This document shows positions 50,518 to 62,311 of a DNA stretch of 64,000 nucleotides, in pieces. The stretch comes from Cycas panzhihuaensis (Eukaryota > Cycadophyta), in contig CM041465.1 of the NCBI GenBank assembly GCA_023213395.1, positions 127,417,741 through 127,481,740 of the forward strand, read 5' to 3'. Below the pieces are notes generated by a model. It had not been told where the DNA came from and made no database searches. It saw nothing but the letters and a program-made list of their open reading frames with translations. Position 1 is the stretch's first letter. The number at the start of each line of letters is the position of its first letter. A program made the translations under genes and the position numbers.

Positions 50518-52524
50518 TTAAGGTCTCTGTTTAAGCAATCGTTCTTTTATCTCTGTCATTTGTTGTTTGGAGGATCGCCAAGTCGGCATTCCTCATCGCC
50601 AGAAGGAAGTTCAACTCGGCCAAGGCGCCGCCTAATCAAGACTCGGTCCACTCAAGACTTTCGGCCAAGTCAAGAGGCTTCCCGCCAACTCATCATCATC
50701 ACGACTCGGCATTCATTCCAACTCGGTTTCAAGCATTAACTCGGCTCTTGCCGGTATCATTGACAATCGGAGGCTCATCGCCATTCCGGTGGCGGTCCTC
50801 TCTTCTGCCATTTCGGCTCCTCACCTTTGAGTCATCTCCACTTGTCACTGAGCTCTGTCAAATTGTTCATCAAGTTGCTTTCGTGAGAAGAATCACAACT
50901 CAGCGATCCCTGTCACATCATCTGTCTAGTCATTCATTGAGCATTCCACCATTTGCCAACTAAGCATTGAGCTGAACCGTCCACTGCACATCAGCATTTG
51001 AGGAGACGGCCACCACTCGCCCTTTGCTTACTCACGCCCGATTAGCATTTGAGGAGACGAGGCTCACCATCGCCTTCGCTTTTCGCTTGATCGGCATTTG
51101 AGGAGACCGACTCTTGTCCTTTGCTAGTCGCCACCAAGGCATTCATCAAGCGATTACATCCGGCGATTCTGCTGAATCGGCCATCGATCCTTTGCCATAT
51201 CGGCGGTCAATCATCGCCAACTCAAGATCCGGCATTGCCGGCTCAACAAGTCATTTGTCCTCTTCATTTTCCGGCTCATTAAGTGCTCAATCGGCAAGTA
51301 TTCCAGCTCATCTCGGTGCCCAGTTGCCCGATCAACAAACCCGATCGCCAAATTTCATTAAGTGCTCAATCGGCAAGTATTCGGCTCATCTCGGTGCCAA
51401 GAGGCGCCTGATCCGATCGTCCGCCAACTCGGTGGAAATTCAAATCTCTTTTTAGCATATTTTGATCAATATGCTCATGTGAATTCTCTTTTAAAAGATT
51501 TTAAGAGATTTTTTTTTTAATTTCTTAAGGGGGAAAATTTTTAAAAGACTTCAAGTCTTTATAAATTTGGGCCTACTTAAAGTTTTTTACATTGGCACTC
51601 TTGATTCTCAAAAGTACTTGTGTATTCTTGTTTTAAGCTTTTTTTTCACACTTTCATGCTATTAAAGCATCATTGGGCTTAATTATTGTGATCAAGAGGA
51701 ATATTTTCATTGTAAAGGTGAAGAAAATTACCACCTAACTTCGCTTTTGGCACCTTGCATGGTGACCTTGACCTTCTTGATTCAAAAAGGAAGGCTCATT
51801 GTGAAAAGTAATAAAATCACTTTTTCTTGTTGGATTGTTGAGACATTTTAAGTCTCAACAGTGGTGGAGTTTGTGTTGGACTTTGGAGCAATTTCTTGAG
51901 TACATTTCATCAGACTTTGGAGCTTAAAAGGAACCCTCTTTTGCTGTCATCAAAGGTTCCTTACATCAGTTTTAAGTACTCAAAGTACTTTATCATTGTA
52001 CTCAAGCATACATAGCACCTCACTTGGATCTAAAGCACTTGAAATCTGTTTTGTGCTCATTCTTTGAAAGTCAAAAGGCATAAAAAAAATCCAAGTAAGA
52101 AGATTCACTTACACTTGTTTAAAAGTGAATTTAAAATCTGTTGGAGAGGCTCGAAAAAGGTTCAAACCTTGCCTCTAAATTAACCTTAAGCTTGGTGCAT
52201 TCCCTAGGGGACCAACCGACCGCATGGTTGGTGCCACGACAATTAAGGTTGCTTGAGGAAAGGAGGTTCGAAAAGGGTGTTATTGGGCATGAATCCTGTG
52301 GAAAGCATGGTACGTCCATGCGGATCAACCCTACGCCTTGTCCTAGATTTAACTTGGTCCTCCACCTCATTAGCCAGAGTCCTCCACCTCTCTTCACCCC
52401 ATCGGTTGTTGGATCTTCTTGTAAGATCAGGACTGGTGGTGTTGTTTGAAGGTGGGTCTTAAGCGACGAAGCTTTTGAAGTCTCCAAGTTATCTGCTAGC
52501 TTCAAGTGTTATTCAAGTGGAAAG
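50518..52524 (+). other. 5' leader of element F
   Basis: The 2-kb leader has no gene. Positions about 50570-51430 are GC-richer and have recurring cggcatttgaggagac (three copies, near 50992, 51046 and 51090, one reading cagcatttg) and cattaagtgctcaatcggcaag (two copies, 51276 and 51356). Positions 52130-52400 are the conserved family 1 block. Open frames here are by-products. Confidence 0.6.
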
Positions 52525-53331
52525 ATGGTCGCCATAAATATGCTTAATGCTTGTACCATAAGGCAGCAGGGCAATCAAATTATCAAGAATGGAAAAGAAT
52601 CACAAAAATCTCTTGATAATGAATGAGTTACGGGATATGTTTACGGAAGAATCCCCAATCCTACACTTGTGGTTAATGATAATCAACATTGCACTTTTGT
52701 GGATGTTCATCTTGTTGCTGCATGGGAGGCCAAAGACGAAATTGCCTTGGCTTTCATTCGTATGGTTGTGGACATACATGTAGACCAAAATATTTCTTCT
52801 GCACACTCTTCTAAAGAAGCATGGGACACCTTGTCCTCTTTGTATGAAAGGCGAGATGAAGCTCGCATTTTGATGATAAAAGCTAAATTGTACTCCATCA
52901 AATTTGTAAAGCCAATGTCGGCATTCATGTCCTCTGTTAAGAAGGTTTGTAATGAATTAACTACTTTAGGTAGTCCAGCCATAAGAGATGAAATCATAGC
53001 CTCCATCACAAAAGCACTACCAAAGGACTACAACGGCTTTATATCATCAACTACACGAGATGGTTCACTAAAGGGGATGACAGTCAATCAACTTGAAAGC
53101 TTATTGCTTCAAGAAGAACAAATCTATGCTAAGGATAATGAAGAACCATCTACAACAGGTGCTTTCACAGCAAGGGCAAAAACAACTCAAAAATCCAACA
53201 CTGCATTCACAAAGCAGTTTGGAAATATGAACATTGGATCTTCCAAGTCCAATGTCGTATGCCATTATTGTGGCATTCCTGGCCACATTGCACTGAGTGC
53301 GAGAAAGCAAGCGGATTTTCAAAGGCAATGA
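52525..53331 (+). pseudogene. copia gag of element F
   Basis: Start ATG 52525 gives MVAINMLNACTIR, then shifts break NYQEWKRI. From 52720 the frame is open: AAWEAKDEIALAFIRMVVDIHVD, SLYERRDEARILMIKAKLYSIKFVKPMSAFMSSVKKVCNEL, RDEIIASITKALPKDYNGFISSTTRDGSLKGMTVNQLESLLLQEEQIYAKDNEEP. The knuckle starts CHYCGIPGHIAL and loses its last Cys to a frameshift. Confidence 0.83.
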
Positions 53332-53838
53332 CCCACTGTGGTCAAAGCGGCCCAGCCACAGGGTCAAAGACAACAGCAGCCATGACAACAATTTCAACAA
53401 AGATTCCAACAGTCAAATCAGCAGCAGAATCCCCCTCGACCAAATCGAGGTGCCTATCGAGGAGGTCCAAGAGGAGGGGGGGGTCAAAGAGGTGGCTACC
53501 AACGCCATTATAATCAGTTTGCCAATGATGACAAACTACTTTGTGCATACCAATCAAGCAACATTGACAACACTTGGATTGTCGATTCGAGCTTCTCGAC
53601 ATATGACAGGAGTGAAGAACTCCTTTGCAACATCAAGGAAGGTAAAGGTCAATCGGTGACCTTTGGAAATCTTGAATCGATTGAGATTTCGTGAATAGGC
53701 ACCATAGCTCCTTTTCATTCTCCTCAAAATCCTTCCTCATCATTTCCCAACGGTGATGCCTACTTCATTCCTTCTATGGAGAAGAATCGCTATCCGTTAG
53801 CCGGATGAACAAGCAACACTTGAGCGTACTATTTAAAA
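53332..53838 (+). pseudogene. copia nucleocapsid tail and protease of element F
   Basis: A Gln-rich, Arg/Gly-rich tail is followed by the protease start NTWIVDS and a shift before the Gly-Ala of the active site. The later stretch ctatccgttagccgg matches ctgctatctgttagccag in related copies with CTG and CAG changed. Confidence 0.68.
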
Positions 53839-55000
53839 ATGGGAAATGTATCATTCGTGACAAAGATGATCGATTGTAGCAGAGCCCACGAGGATCAAGG
53901 TCTTTACAAGTTGGATGCCAATAATATCACTCTTGATTACGCTTACTGGTTCCACATCTTTGTCAAAAATTCATTATGGCATCAACGTCTAGGACATTTA
54001 AGCCTAGACAATCAAGCGAGATGACATACAAGCGCATGGTGTATGGGCTTCCAAAGATGTATGGTTCAAAATGTCTTTGCGAAGCTTGCATAATGGGGAC
54101 ACAACATCGACTGCCTTTTCCTAAAGGCAAAGCATGGCGTGCATCACATCCTTTGCAATTAGTTCGATCGGACTTGTGTGGACCCATGTCCACCCACTCC
54201 TTTGGAGGAGCGATTGTACTACATATCTTTTATTGATGACTTCTCTCACAAACTCGGGTCTACTTCCTAGAGCTTAAATCGAAGCCTTCTCCAAGTTCAA
54301 AGAGTTCAAGGCGGAAGTAGAAAATGAATCTGGCTACTCAATTGGCACATTAAGGTCAGATAATGGAGGTGAATTCACTTCAAATGAATTCAACCAATTT
54401 TGCAAGGATAATGGAATTCGGAGACAACTCACAACTCCTCATACTCCTCAAAAAATGGAGTCTCAGGAGGATGAATAGAACTTTGGCTAATAAAACCCGA
54501 ACAATGATGCATGCAAAGGGCTTCCAAGAGCTTCTTGGGCGAAGCATTTCAAGCAGTGCCTATGTGGCCAATCAAGTCCTACAACAAAGTCACCAATATC
54601 ACACTGACGAGGCATGGTCTGGAAAGAAGCCAACTATCAGCCATTTGAGAACATTCGGGTGTACTGCATATATGCACATACCAGATCAACAAAGAACAAA
54701 GTTGGACAAACATAGCCTTAAATGCATCTTTGTAGGATATGCACTCCATAGCAAAGCCTACAAGTTGTATGATCCAGTTGGGAGAAAAATGCATCTCTCA
54801 AGAGATGTAATCTTTGTTGAGGATGATCAAAAAGAGTTGGATATGGCATCAATCCAACCCCCCATTGACAAAGGGAAAAAGATTGTTGAGGACTTCCCTT
54901 CCCCTCAATCTTACACACCATGTTCTTCATCTACACCTTCTGTACCATCTACTTCATCTTCATCTGCTCCACTTGAACCTTCCACTTCATCTTCTGCTAC
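53839..55000 (+). pseudogene. copia integrase of element F
   Basis: Frames give EDQGLYKLDANNITLD, YGLPKMYGSKCLCEACIMGTQHRLPF, SDLCGPMSTHSFGGA, then SDNGGEFTSNEFNQFC, HTPQK.GVS.RMNRTLANK, AYMHIPDQQRTKLDKHSLKCIFVGYALHSKAYKLYDPVGRKMHLSRDVIF and a Ser/Pro linker. The catalytic Glu falls in a garbled stretch (ggagtctcaggagg). Five or more shifts are present. I splits it at 55000. Confidence 0.78.
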
Positions 55001-55576
55001 TGTTAAACCTTATGTTTAAATGTTAAGTGAATGTACATTTATTTTTCATGTAATATATGCACTTGATACTTTAGGGGTGACTTATCACTTAAGTGATAAA
55101 GTGCACACCCACATTCTTTCTAGTGACACAACGTTGTCACAAAAGGGTCAATGGACCCTCATGCACTTGTTTGAATATTCCAAGTGATGTATCTTGGATG
55201 TTTGACACTTGTCAAACATCCAAGGCCTTAGGTGAGGATCCAAGCACTTTTGCTCATGATCCATGTGATGTATCTTGGATGTTTGACACTTGTCAAACAT
55301 CCAAGGCCTTAGGTCTCTCATTTCACTCTATATAATGAGACCTCTTCTCATTGTCTCATATGGAGAGTCGAGTTGTATTGTTATGCTATCGGTTTGCTAA
55401 TCAAGTTTTTTCTACTTGGGAGGTTGGACCAATTCCAACTCCACATATTGGGTATCATTTTCTCTTGCTCCTATATTTCGTTTATGCTTTTATGCTCTCA
55501 TGCTTTCATGCATTTATTGTATTGTGATTATATTTATGATCTTGGGATCAATGTGGCCTAATGCCCATTGTCAACA
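55001..55576 (+). repeat. 5' LTR of element I
   Basis: The LTR starts TGTTAAACC and ends CATTGTCAACA. It has two U3 palindrome copies (55193-55224, 55274-55305) and TATA at 55329-55336. The primer-binding site at 55579-55588 reads tgtatcgagc, missing bases of the expected tggtatcagagc. Confidence 0.94.
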
Positions 55577-55588
55577 TTTGTATCGAGC

Positions 55589-57560
55589 TAATGGTCTCTG
55601 TTTAAGCATATTAGTTTCTTTGTTATCATCACATTGGCCGGACACTTGCCAAGTCATCGTGCTCGAGCACTTTGGACGCCTCATCGTGAAGGAAAGGCTA
55701 CTCGGCACTTCATTTGTCATCTTGCCGCCAACTCAAGAACTCTTAGAGGATCGCCACTTCATCAATCGCTGCTATCTCACTTTGTCGATCGGTGATTGAA
55801 GAGATTCCTCGATTTTCTTTGAAGAACGACCATTGTCATCTTGAGTCTCGCCAATCGAGCACAACAAGATCTTAGTCGACTCACTCGCCAACTCGATTTC
55901 CGGCTCGACATTTGGCTAAAAGCCACCGTCAAATCAAACACTAGTCGCCATTTCACTTTCCACTCACGCCAACAAGATCCCTTCATTTCCATTACGGTCA
56001 TCTACCCAACAAGATTTGAGGATCGCTCATCTAGTCGCCACCGGCTCATCACGATCGGCTCGATTTGTTACAAGGCGCGGCCGGCTCATCTAGTCATCTG
56101 CCGGTATCGGTATCATTCGGCTCGATCTATTCTTGCCATTTCGGCATTTGAATTGCGGCTCATTTTGAAAAACGGTATCATCTATTCAGCGATCCATCTC
56201 TCGCGACTAGGCATCAACAACAAGATTTGAAGCACATTTAAAGTTTGCCGGCTCATCTAGCATCGCCAATTATCATCTATTTTCAGGCATCACAATTGCC
56301 GGTATCAAATCAACATTTGAAGCGGTCACATTCGGCGGCTCATCTTCATTCCAACTTGTCTCAACTTTGCCACCTGACCCATACATACCCGTCCAGCTCA
56401 TCTTTGAGTCTTGCCACCAAAGCGTCGGTCTTGACTAATCCCGCCATTTCTCAACCATACATTGCCATCTCGCTCATCTTGAGCTTGCCATTTCGACATT
56501 CTTTTTGGATATTTTATGCTCATAAGAATTCTCTTTTGAAGTTTTTTTTAAATTTCTTAAGGGGGGAAAAATTGTAAAAAGACTTTAAGAGTTTTTTTTA
56601 ATTTCTCAACTAATAGCTGGGCTTACTTAAAGTATTTTTACATTAGCTCTCTTGATTCTCAAAAAGTACTTGTGTACTCCTTTGCCTTAAGCCTTTTTTT
56701 TCACTTTCAGTCATTAGGCTTATTTATTGTGATCAAGAGGAATGTTTTCATTGTAAAGGTGAAGAAATTTATCACCTAAACTCACTTTTTTGGCACCTTG
56801 CATGGTGACCTTGCCCTTCTTGACTCAAAAGAAGGCTCATTGTGAAAAGTAATAAAATCACTTGTTTTTGTTGGATGGTTGAGACATTTTAAGTCTCAAC
56901 AAGCTGTGGTGGAGCTTGTGTTGGACTTTGGAGCAATTTCTTGAGTACATTTTCATCACTTCATCGGTTTGTGGAGCTTAAAAGGAACCCATCACATCGT
57001 CATCAAAGGTTCCTTACATTTTTTTAGTACTCAAAAGTACTTCATCATTGTACTCAAGCATACATACTTGGATCTAAAGCACTTATCTGTTTGTGCTCTT
57101 TCATTGTAAGCCAAAAGGCATAAAGAAAATCCAAGTAAGAAGATTCACTCACACTTATTTAAAAGTGAACTTAAAAAACTGCTGGGGAGGCTCGAAAAGG
57201 TTCAAACCTTGCCTCCGAATTAACCTTAAGCTTGGTGCATTCCCTAGGGGACCAACCAAATGCAGTCGGTGCCACGACAATTAAGGTTGCTTGAAGGAAA
57301 GGAGGTTCGAAAAGGGTGTTATTGGGCCATGTATCCCGGAAAGCATGGTACGTCCATGCGGATCAACCTACCGCCTTGTCCTAGATTTAACTTGGTTCTC
57401 CACCTCATTAGCGAGTCCTCCACTTCTCTTCACCCCATTGGTTGTTGGATCTTCTTGTAAGATCAGGACTAGTGGTGTTGTTTGAAGGTGGATCTTAAGC
57501 GACAAAGCTCTTGAGACTTCCAAGTTATCTGCTAGCTTCAAGTGTTACTCAAGTGGAAAG
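55589..57560 (+). other. 5' leader of element I
   Basis: The 2-kb leader has no gene. Positions 55630-56500 are rich in cggctcatc, cgccaac and cggcat words, like the F leader. Positions 56550-57160 resemble 51530-52130 of F. Positions 57170-57440 are the conserved family 1 block. Confidence 0.6.
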
Positions 57561-58446
57561 ATGGTCGCCATACAAATGCTTAATGCTTGTACCATAAGGC
57601 TAATAGGACAAGCTAACTATCAAGAATGGAAAAGAATCACAAAAATCTCTTGATAATGAATGAGTTACGGGGATATGTTTGGAAGAATCCCCAATCCTAC
57701 ACTTGTGATTAATAATAATCAAACCGCACTGTGGATGTTCAAAGTGTTCTTTGCATGGGAGGCCAAAGGCGAAATTGCTTTGGCATTCATTCGAATGGTT
57801 GTGGACATACATGTAGATCAAAATATTTCTTACGCACTATCTTCTAAAGAAGCATGGGACACCTTGTCCTCTTTGTATGAAAGGCGAGATGAAGCTCGCA
57901 TTTTGATGATAAAAGCTAAATTGTACTCCATTAAATTTGTAAAGCCAATGACGGCATTCATGTCCTCTATTAAGGAGGTTTGTAATGAATTAATTACTTT
58001 GGGTAGTCCTACAAGAGATGAAATCGTAGCCTCCATCACAAAAGCACTACCAAAGGACTACAATGGCTTCATATCATCAACTACACGAGATGGTTCACTT
58101 AGGGGGATGACAGTCAATCAACTTGAAAGCTTATTGCTTCAAGAAGAACAAATTTATGCTAAGGATACTGAAGAACCATCTACATCAGGTGCTTTCACAA
58201 AGAAAGGCAAAGACAATTCAAAAATCCAACACTGCATTCACAAAGCAGTTTAGAAACATGAACATTGGATCTTCCCAGACCAATGTCGTTTGCCAATATT
58301 GTGGCATTCCTGGCCACATTGCACCTGAGTGCAAAAAGAAGCAAGCAAATCTTCGCAAACAACAGCAGCATCAGCCACAAGGCCAAAGACAGCATCACCC
58401 ACAGGGTCAAAGGCGGCTGACCACAAGGCCAAAAAGGCGGCCATGA
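57561..58446 (+). pseudogene. copia gag and nucleocapsid of element I
   Basis: ATG 57561 gives MVAIQMLNACTIRLIGQANYQEWKRITK then a shift. 57750-58200 reads WEAKGEIALAFIRMVVDIHVD, SLYERRDEARILMIKAKLYSIKFVKPMTAFMSSIKEVCNEL, RDEIVASITKALPKDYNGF and LLLQEEQIYAKD. The knuckle CQYCGIPGHIAPEC (about 58292-58333) is intact and is followed by a Gln/His/Arg-rich tail with the repeated word QPQGQR or HPQGQR. Confidence 0.84.
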
Positions 58447-58860
58447 CAGCAGTTCAGAGATTCCAGTGATCGGATCGTGGCGGTTCCCCTCGACCAAATC
58501 GAGGTGCCTATCGAGGAGGTCCACAAGGAGGGGGGGGTCAAAGAAATGGCTACCAACGCCATTATAATCGGTTGCCAATGAAGACAAACTGTTTTGTGCA
58601 TACCAATCATCCAAGGTTGACAACACTTGGATTATCGATTCAGGAGCTACTCGACACATGACAGGGAGTGAAGAACTCCTAAGCAACATCAAGGAAGGCA
58701 AAGGTCATTTAGTAACCTTTGGAAATGGTGAATCAAGCGAGGTTTGGAATAGGCACCATAGCTCCTTTTCACTCTCCTAAAAATCCTTCCTTATCATTTC
58801 CCAACAGTGATGCCTACTTCATTTCTTCTATGGAGAAGAATCTGCTCTCTGTTAGCCAGA
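58447..58860 (+). pseudogene. copia protease of element I
   Basis: A basic RGAYRGGPQGG-like tract precedes NTWIIDSGATRHMTGSEELLSNIKEGKG at about 58619-58702, with DSGA intact. The frame then shifts near 58733 (gaatcaagcgaggtttgg, where aatcgagatttctgg is expected) and continues GIGTIAPFHSPKNPSLSFPNSDAYFISSMEKNLLSVSQM. Confidence 0.78.
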
Positions 58861-59880
58861 TGAACAAGCAACATATGAGCGTACTATTCAAAAATGGGAA
58901 ATGTATCATTCGTGACAAAGATGATCAGATTGTAGCTATAGCCTATGAGGATCAAGGCCTTTACAAGTTGGATGCCAATAATATTACTCTTGATTCTGCT
59001 TCCTCTGGTTTCACATCTTTGTCAAAGATTCAGTTATGGCATCAACGTCTAGGACATTTAAGCCTAGACAATCTGAAGCAGATGACATACAAAAGCATGG
59101 TGTATGGGCTTCCAAAGATGTATGGTTCAAAATGTCTTTGCGAAGCTTGCATAATGGGGACACAACATCGGCTGCCTTTTCCTAAAGGCAAAGCATGGCG
59201 TGCATCTTATCCTTTGCAATTAGTTCACTCAGACTTGTGTGGACCCATGTCCACCACTCCTTTGGAGGAGCATTGTACTACATATCTTTTATTGATGACT
59301 TCTCTCACAAAGTCTGGGTCTACTTCCTAAAGCAAAAATCAGAAGCCTTCTCCAAATTCAAAGAGTTCAAGGCGGAAGTAGAAAATGAATCTGGCTACTC
59401 AATTGGCACATTAAGGTCAGATAATGGAGGTGCATTCACTTCAAATGAATTCAACCAATTTTGCAAGGTTAATGGAATTCGGAGACAACTCACGACTCCT
59501 CATACTCCTCAAAGAAATGGAGTCTCGAAGGATGAATAGAACATTGGCTAATAGAGCCAGAACAATGATGCATGCAAAAGGGCTTCCAAGAGCTTACTGG
59601 GCCGAAGCATTTCAAACAGCAGCCTATGTGGCCAATCGAAGTCCTACAGCCGCAGTCGCCAATATCACACCTGAGGAGGCATGGTCTGGAAAGAAGCCAA
59701 CTATCAGCCACTTAAGGACATTCGGTCTTGCATATATGCACATACCAGATCAACAAAGAACTAAGTTAGACAAACATAGTCTTAAATGCATCTTTGTAGG
59801 ATATGCAATCCATAGCAAAGCCTACAAATTGTATGATCGATTGGGAGGAAAATACATCTCTCAAGAGATGTAATCTTTGT
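58861..59880 (+). pseudogene. copia pre-integrase and integrase of element I
   Basis: The sequence gives EDQGLYKLDANNITLDSASSG, WHQRLGHLSLDNLKQMTYKSMVYGLP, CLCEACIMGTQHRLPF, HSDLCGPMST (first Asp), SFGGALYYISFIDDFSHKVWVYFLKQKSEAF, LRSDNGGAFTSNEFNQFC (second Asp, Glu after GG is Ala) and HTPQRNGVSKDE, where the Glu region shifts frame. Then RRMNRTLANRARTMMHAKGLPRAYWAEAFQTAAYVANRSPTAA and the IN tail follow. Confidence 0.82.
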
Positions 59881-60930
59881 TGAGTATGATCAAAAGAGTT
59901 GGATATGGCACCAATCCAACCCCCATTGACAAAGGGAAAAAGATTGTTGAGGACTTCCCTTCCCTCAATCTTACACACCATGTTCTTCATCGCACCTTCC
60001 GTACCATCTACTTCATCTTCATTTGCCCCACTTGAACCTTCCACTTCATCTTCTGATACCCCTACACTTAGACCAGAAGATATTGAGGTTCAAGCCACAT
60101 CATTTCGTGGTTACCTAAATGGTACACTCAAGCAGTGCAGGATGGTCATATCATTGAAGGAAGCGTCCATCAAAGTATCGGCGACAAACAAACTTTGCAC
60201 TTATGGTGAAGTGCTTTCTATTGATGAGCCTACTACCTTTGCAGAGGCTTCACAAAGTGATAATTGGAAAGCTGCCATGGATGAAGAGATTCAATCCATT
60301 CATAAGAATGGTACTTGGGACTTGGTCGAATTGCCTCCACACAAACAGGCAATCGGGTTGTAAATGGGTCTACAAGACCAAAGTCCATTCGATGGGACAC
60401 TCAAGCGTCGGAAAGCAAGACTTGTAGCAAAGGATTTAAACAACAAGAAGGAATTGATTACGAGGAGACCTTTGCACGTAGCAAATATGAACACCATCGG
60501 ACTTCTCTTGGCCTTAGCCGCACAATGCAAATGGGTCAGATATCGGATGGACGTGAAGAGCGCCTTCCTCAATGGCGATCTTTAAGAGGAGGTATACTTG
60601 GAGCAACCTCCTCGGTTACAAGGAACAAGGCAAGGAGCATTTGGTATGTCGCCTCAAGAAGGCTCTGTATGGCTTGAAGCAAGCTCCTAGGGCATGGTAT
60701 GCAAAAATCGATGAATACTTTTTGAGACATGGGTTTCATCGATCCACATCGATCCAAACTTGTACATCAAACATGACCATCACCATGTCACTTATATTGC
60801 CTTGTATGTAGATGACTTAGTGATCACGGGTGATGACACTAAGCTCATCAATGTTCTCCAAAATGATTTGAAGAGAAGTTTTGAGATGACCGATCTTGGA
60901 CTTCTCCATTACTTTCTAGGCTTTGAGGTA
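59881..60930 (+). pseudogene. copia linker and reverse transcriptase of element I
   Basis: A Ser/Pro linker (59990-60060) leads to [40 protein letters not shown], then shifts through [12 protein letters not shown] and [32 protein letters not shown] with the first catalytic Asp (ends at a TAA at 60583), [31 protein letters not shown] and [43 protein letters not shown]. The catalytic Asp residues are readable across four frames. Confidence 0.82.
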
Positions 60931-61735
60931 TGGCGGCGGAGGCTATATCTTCATTTCCCAAGCAAAATATTCTTGGGACATCTTGCGAGATTGTGGATGC
61001 GGATCGCAAGACGGCGCCTACACCCATGGAGAACGGCACCAAGCTTTCTCTCAATGAGGAAGCTACACCACAGATCCACACTTTACCTGAGTTGATTGGG
61101 AGTCTCATTTATCTCACCAACACTCTAGGATATTTCATTCTTTGTTGGGATTTGCTCGTTACATGTCTCAACCCAATCGGATACACCTGGAATGCAAGAA
61201 GACGCATACTCAAGTATATCAAAGGAACATTGCGCTTGGACGTGAGTATGTACATAAGGAGAACTTCACTTTGGAGGGGTTCATCGATTCGATTAGGGGG
61301 ATGCCGGGATAGCGGAGATCTACCTCGGGTTCTTGTTTTACCCTTGGATCAAGAATTTGTTTCATGGAGTTGCAAGAAGCAACCAAATGTTACCTTGTCC
61401 TCCATCAAGCGGTAATACAAAGTCTGCAGCCTGTGAGGCTATCGGCTCGACGGATTCTTGGTGAGCTTGGGTTTCAGCATGACCGACCTTCATTGTGACA
61501 ATCAAAGTGTCCTCAAGCTAACTAAGAATCCTCGCTTTCCATGCACGGACCAAGCATATTGAAGTTCACCACCATTTCATCAGGGAGCATGTACACAGTG
61601 GTGAGATCACACTTCAATATCGACCAACAGAGCAACAGACGGCAGATATCTTTACCAAGCCACTTGGTAGAGACAAATTTGTAAAATTTAGAGATGGTCT
61701 TGGTGTCAGACTTAACATTGTAAGCGATAAGGGGG
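60931..61735 (+). pseudogene. copia RT end, RNase H and polypurine tract of element I
   Basis: Frames give TPMENGTKLSLNEEATP, LIGSLIYLTNTL, RILKYIKGTLRL, then RNase H pieces including SWSCKKQPNVTLSSIK, CDNQSVLKLTKN-, HHHFIREHVHSGEITLQYRPTEQQTADIFTKPLG and KFRDGLGVRLNIVSDK. Disruptions cluster where the intact copies have CAG or CTG codons. The tract aaggggg ends at 61735. Confidence 0.8.
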
Positions 61736-62311
61736 TGTTAAACCTTATGTTTAAATGTTAAGTGAATGTACACTTATTTTTCATGTAATATATGCACTTG
61801 ATACTTTAGGGGTGACTTATCACTTAAGTGATAAAGTGCACACCCACATTCTTTCTAGTGACACAACGTTGTCACAAAAGGGTCAATGGACCCTCATGCA
61901 CTTGTTTGAATATTCCAAGTGATGTATCTTGGATGTTTGACACTTGTCAAACATCCAAGGCCTTAGGTGAGGATCCAAGCACTTTTGCTCATGATCCATG
62001 TGATGTATCTTGGATGTTTGACACTTGTCAAACATCCAAGGCCTTAGGTCTCTCATTTCACTCTATATAATGAGACCTCTTCTCATTGTCTCATATGGAG
62101 AGTCGGAGTTGTATTGTTATGCTATCGGTTTGCTAATCAAGTTTTCTACTTGGGAGGTTGGACCAATTCCAACTCCACATATTGGGTATCATTTTCTCTT
62201 GCTCCTATATTTCAGTTTATGCTTTTATGCTCTCATGCGTTCATGCATTTATTGTATTGTGATTATATTTATGATCTTGGGATCAATGTGGCCTAATGCC
62301 CATTGTCAACA
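61736..62311 (+). repeat. 3' LTR of element I
   Basis: The 576-bp copy is nearly identical to 55001-55576. The visible differences are one T/C near its start, gtcggagt for gtcgagt, a shorter T run, ttcagttt for ttcgttt, and gcgttc for gctttc. The TSD gctac follows. Confidence 0.94.

Larger units (their letters stand above)
55001..62311 (+). mobile_element. Ty1/copia element I (family 1), complete with young LTRs
   Basis: The 7311-bp element has two 576-bp LTRs (55001-55576, 61736-62311), perfect TSD gctac (54996-55000 and 62312-62316) and a polypurine tract (gataaggggg before 61736). The LTRs differ by about two substitutions and a few 1-2-base indels. All domains are present in order but frames shift about every 100-200 codons. 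F resumes directly after it. Confidence 0.94.

Noticed and set aside
51114-51455. 113-codon frame in the leader of F, and 50748-50963 and 55841-56577 frames in leaders
   Set aside because: They lie in non-coding leaders with internal DNA repeats, have Ser/His-rich composition without domain and are not shared in frame between F and I.
55093-55335. Identical 80-codon frames at 55093-55335 and 61828-62070
   Set aside because: They are inside the two LTRs of I, across palindromes; no coding evidence.
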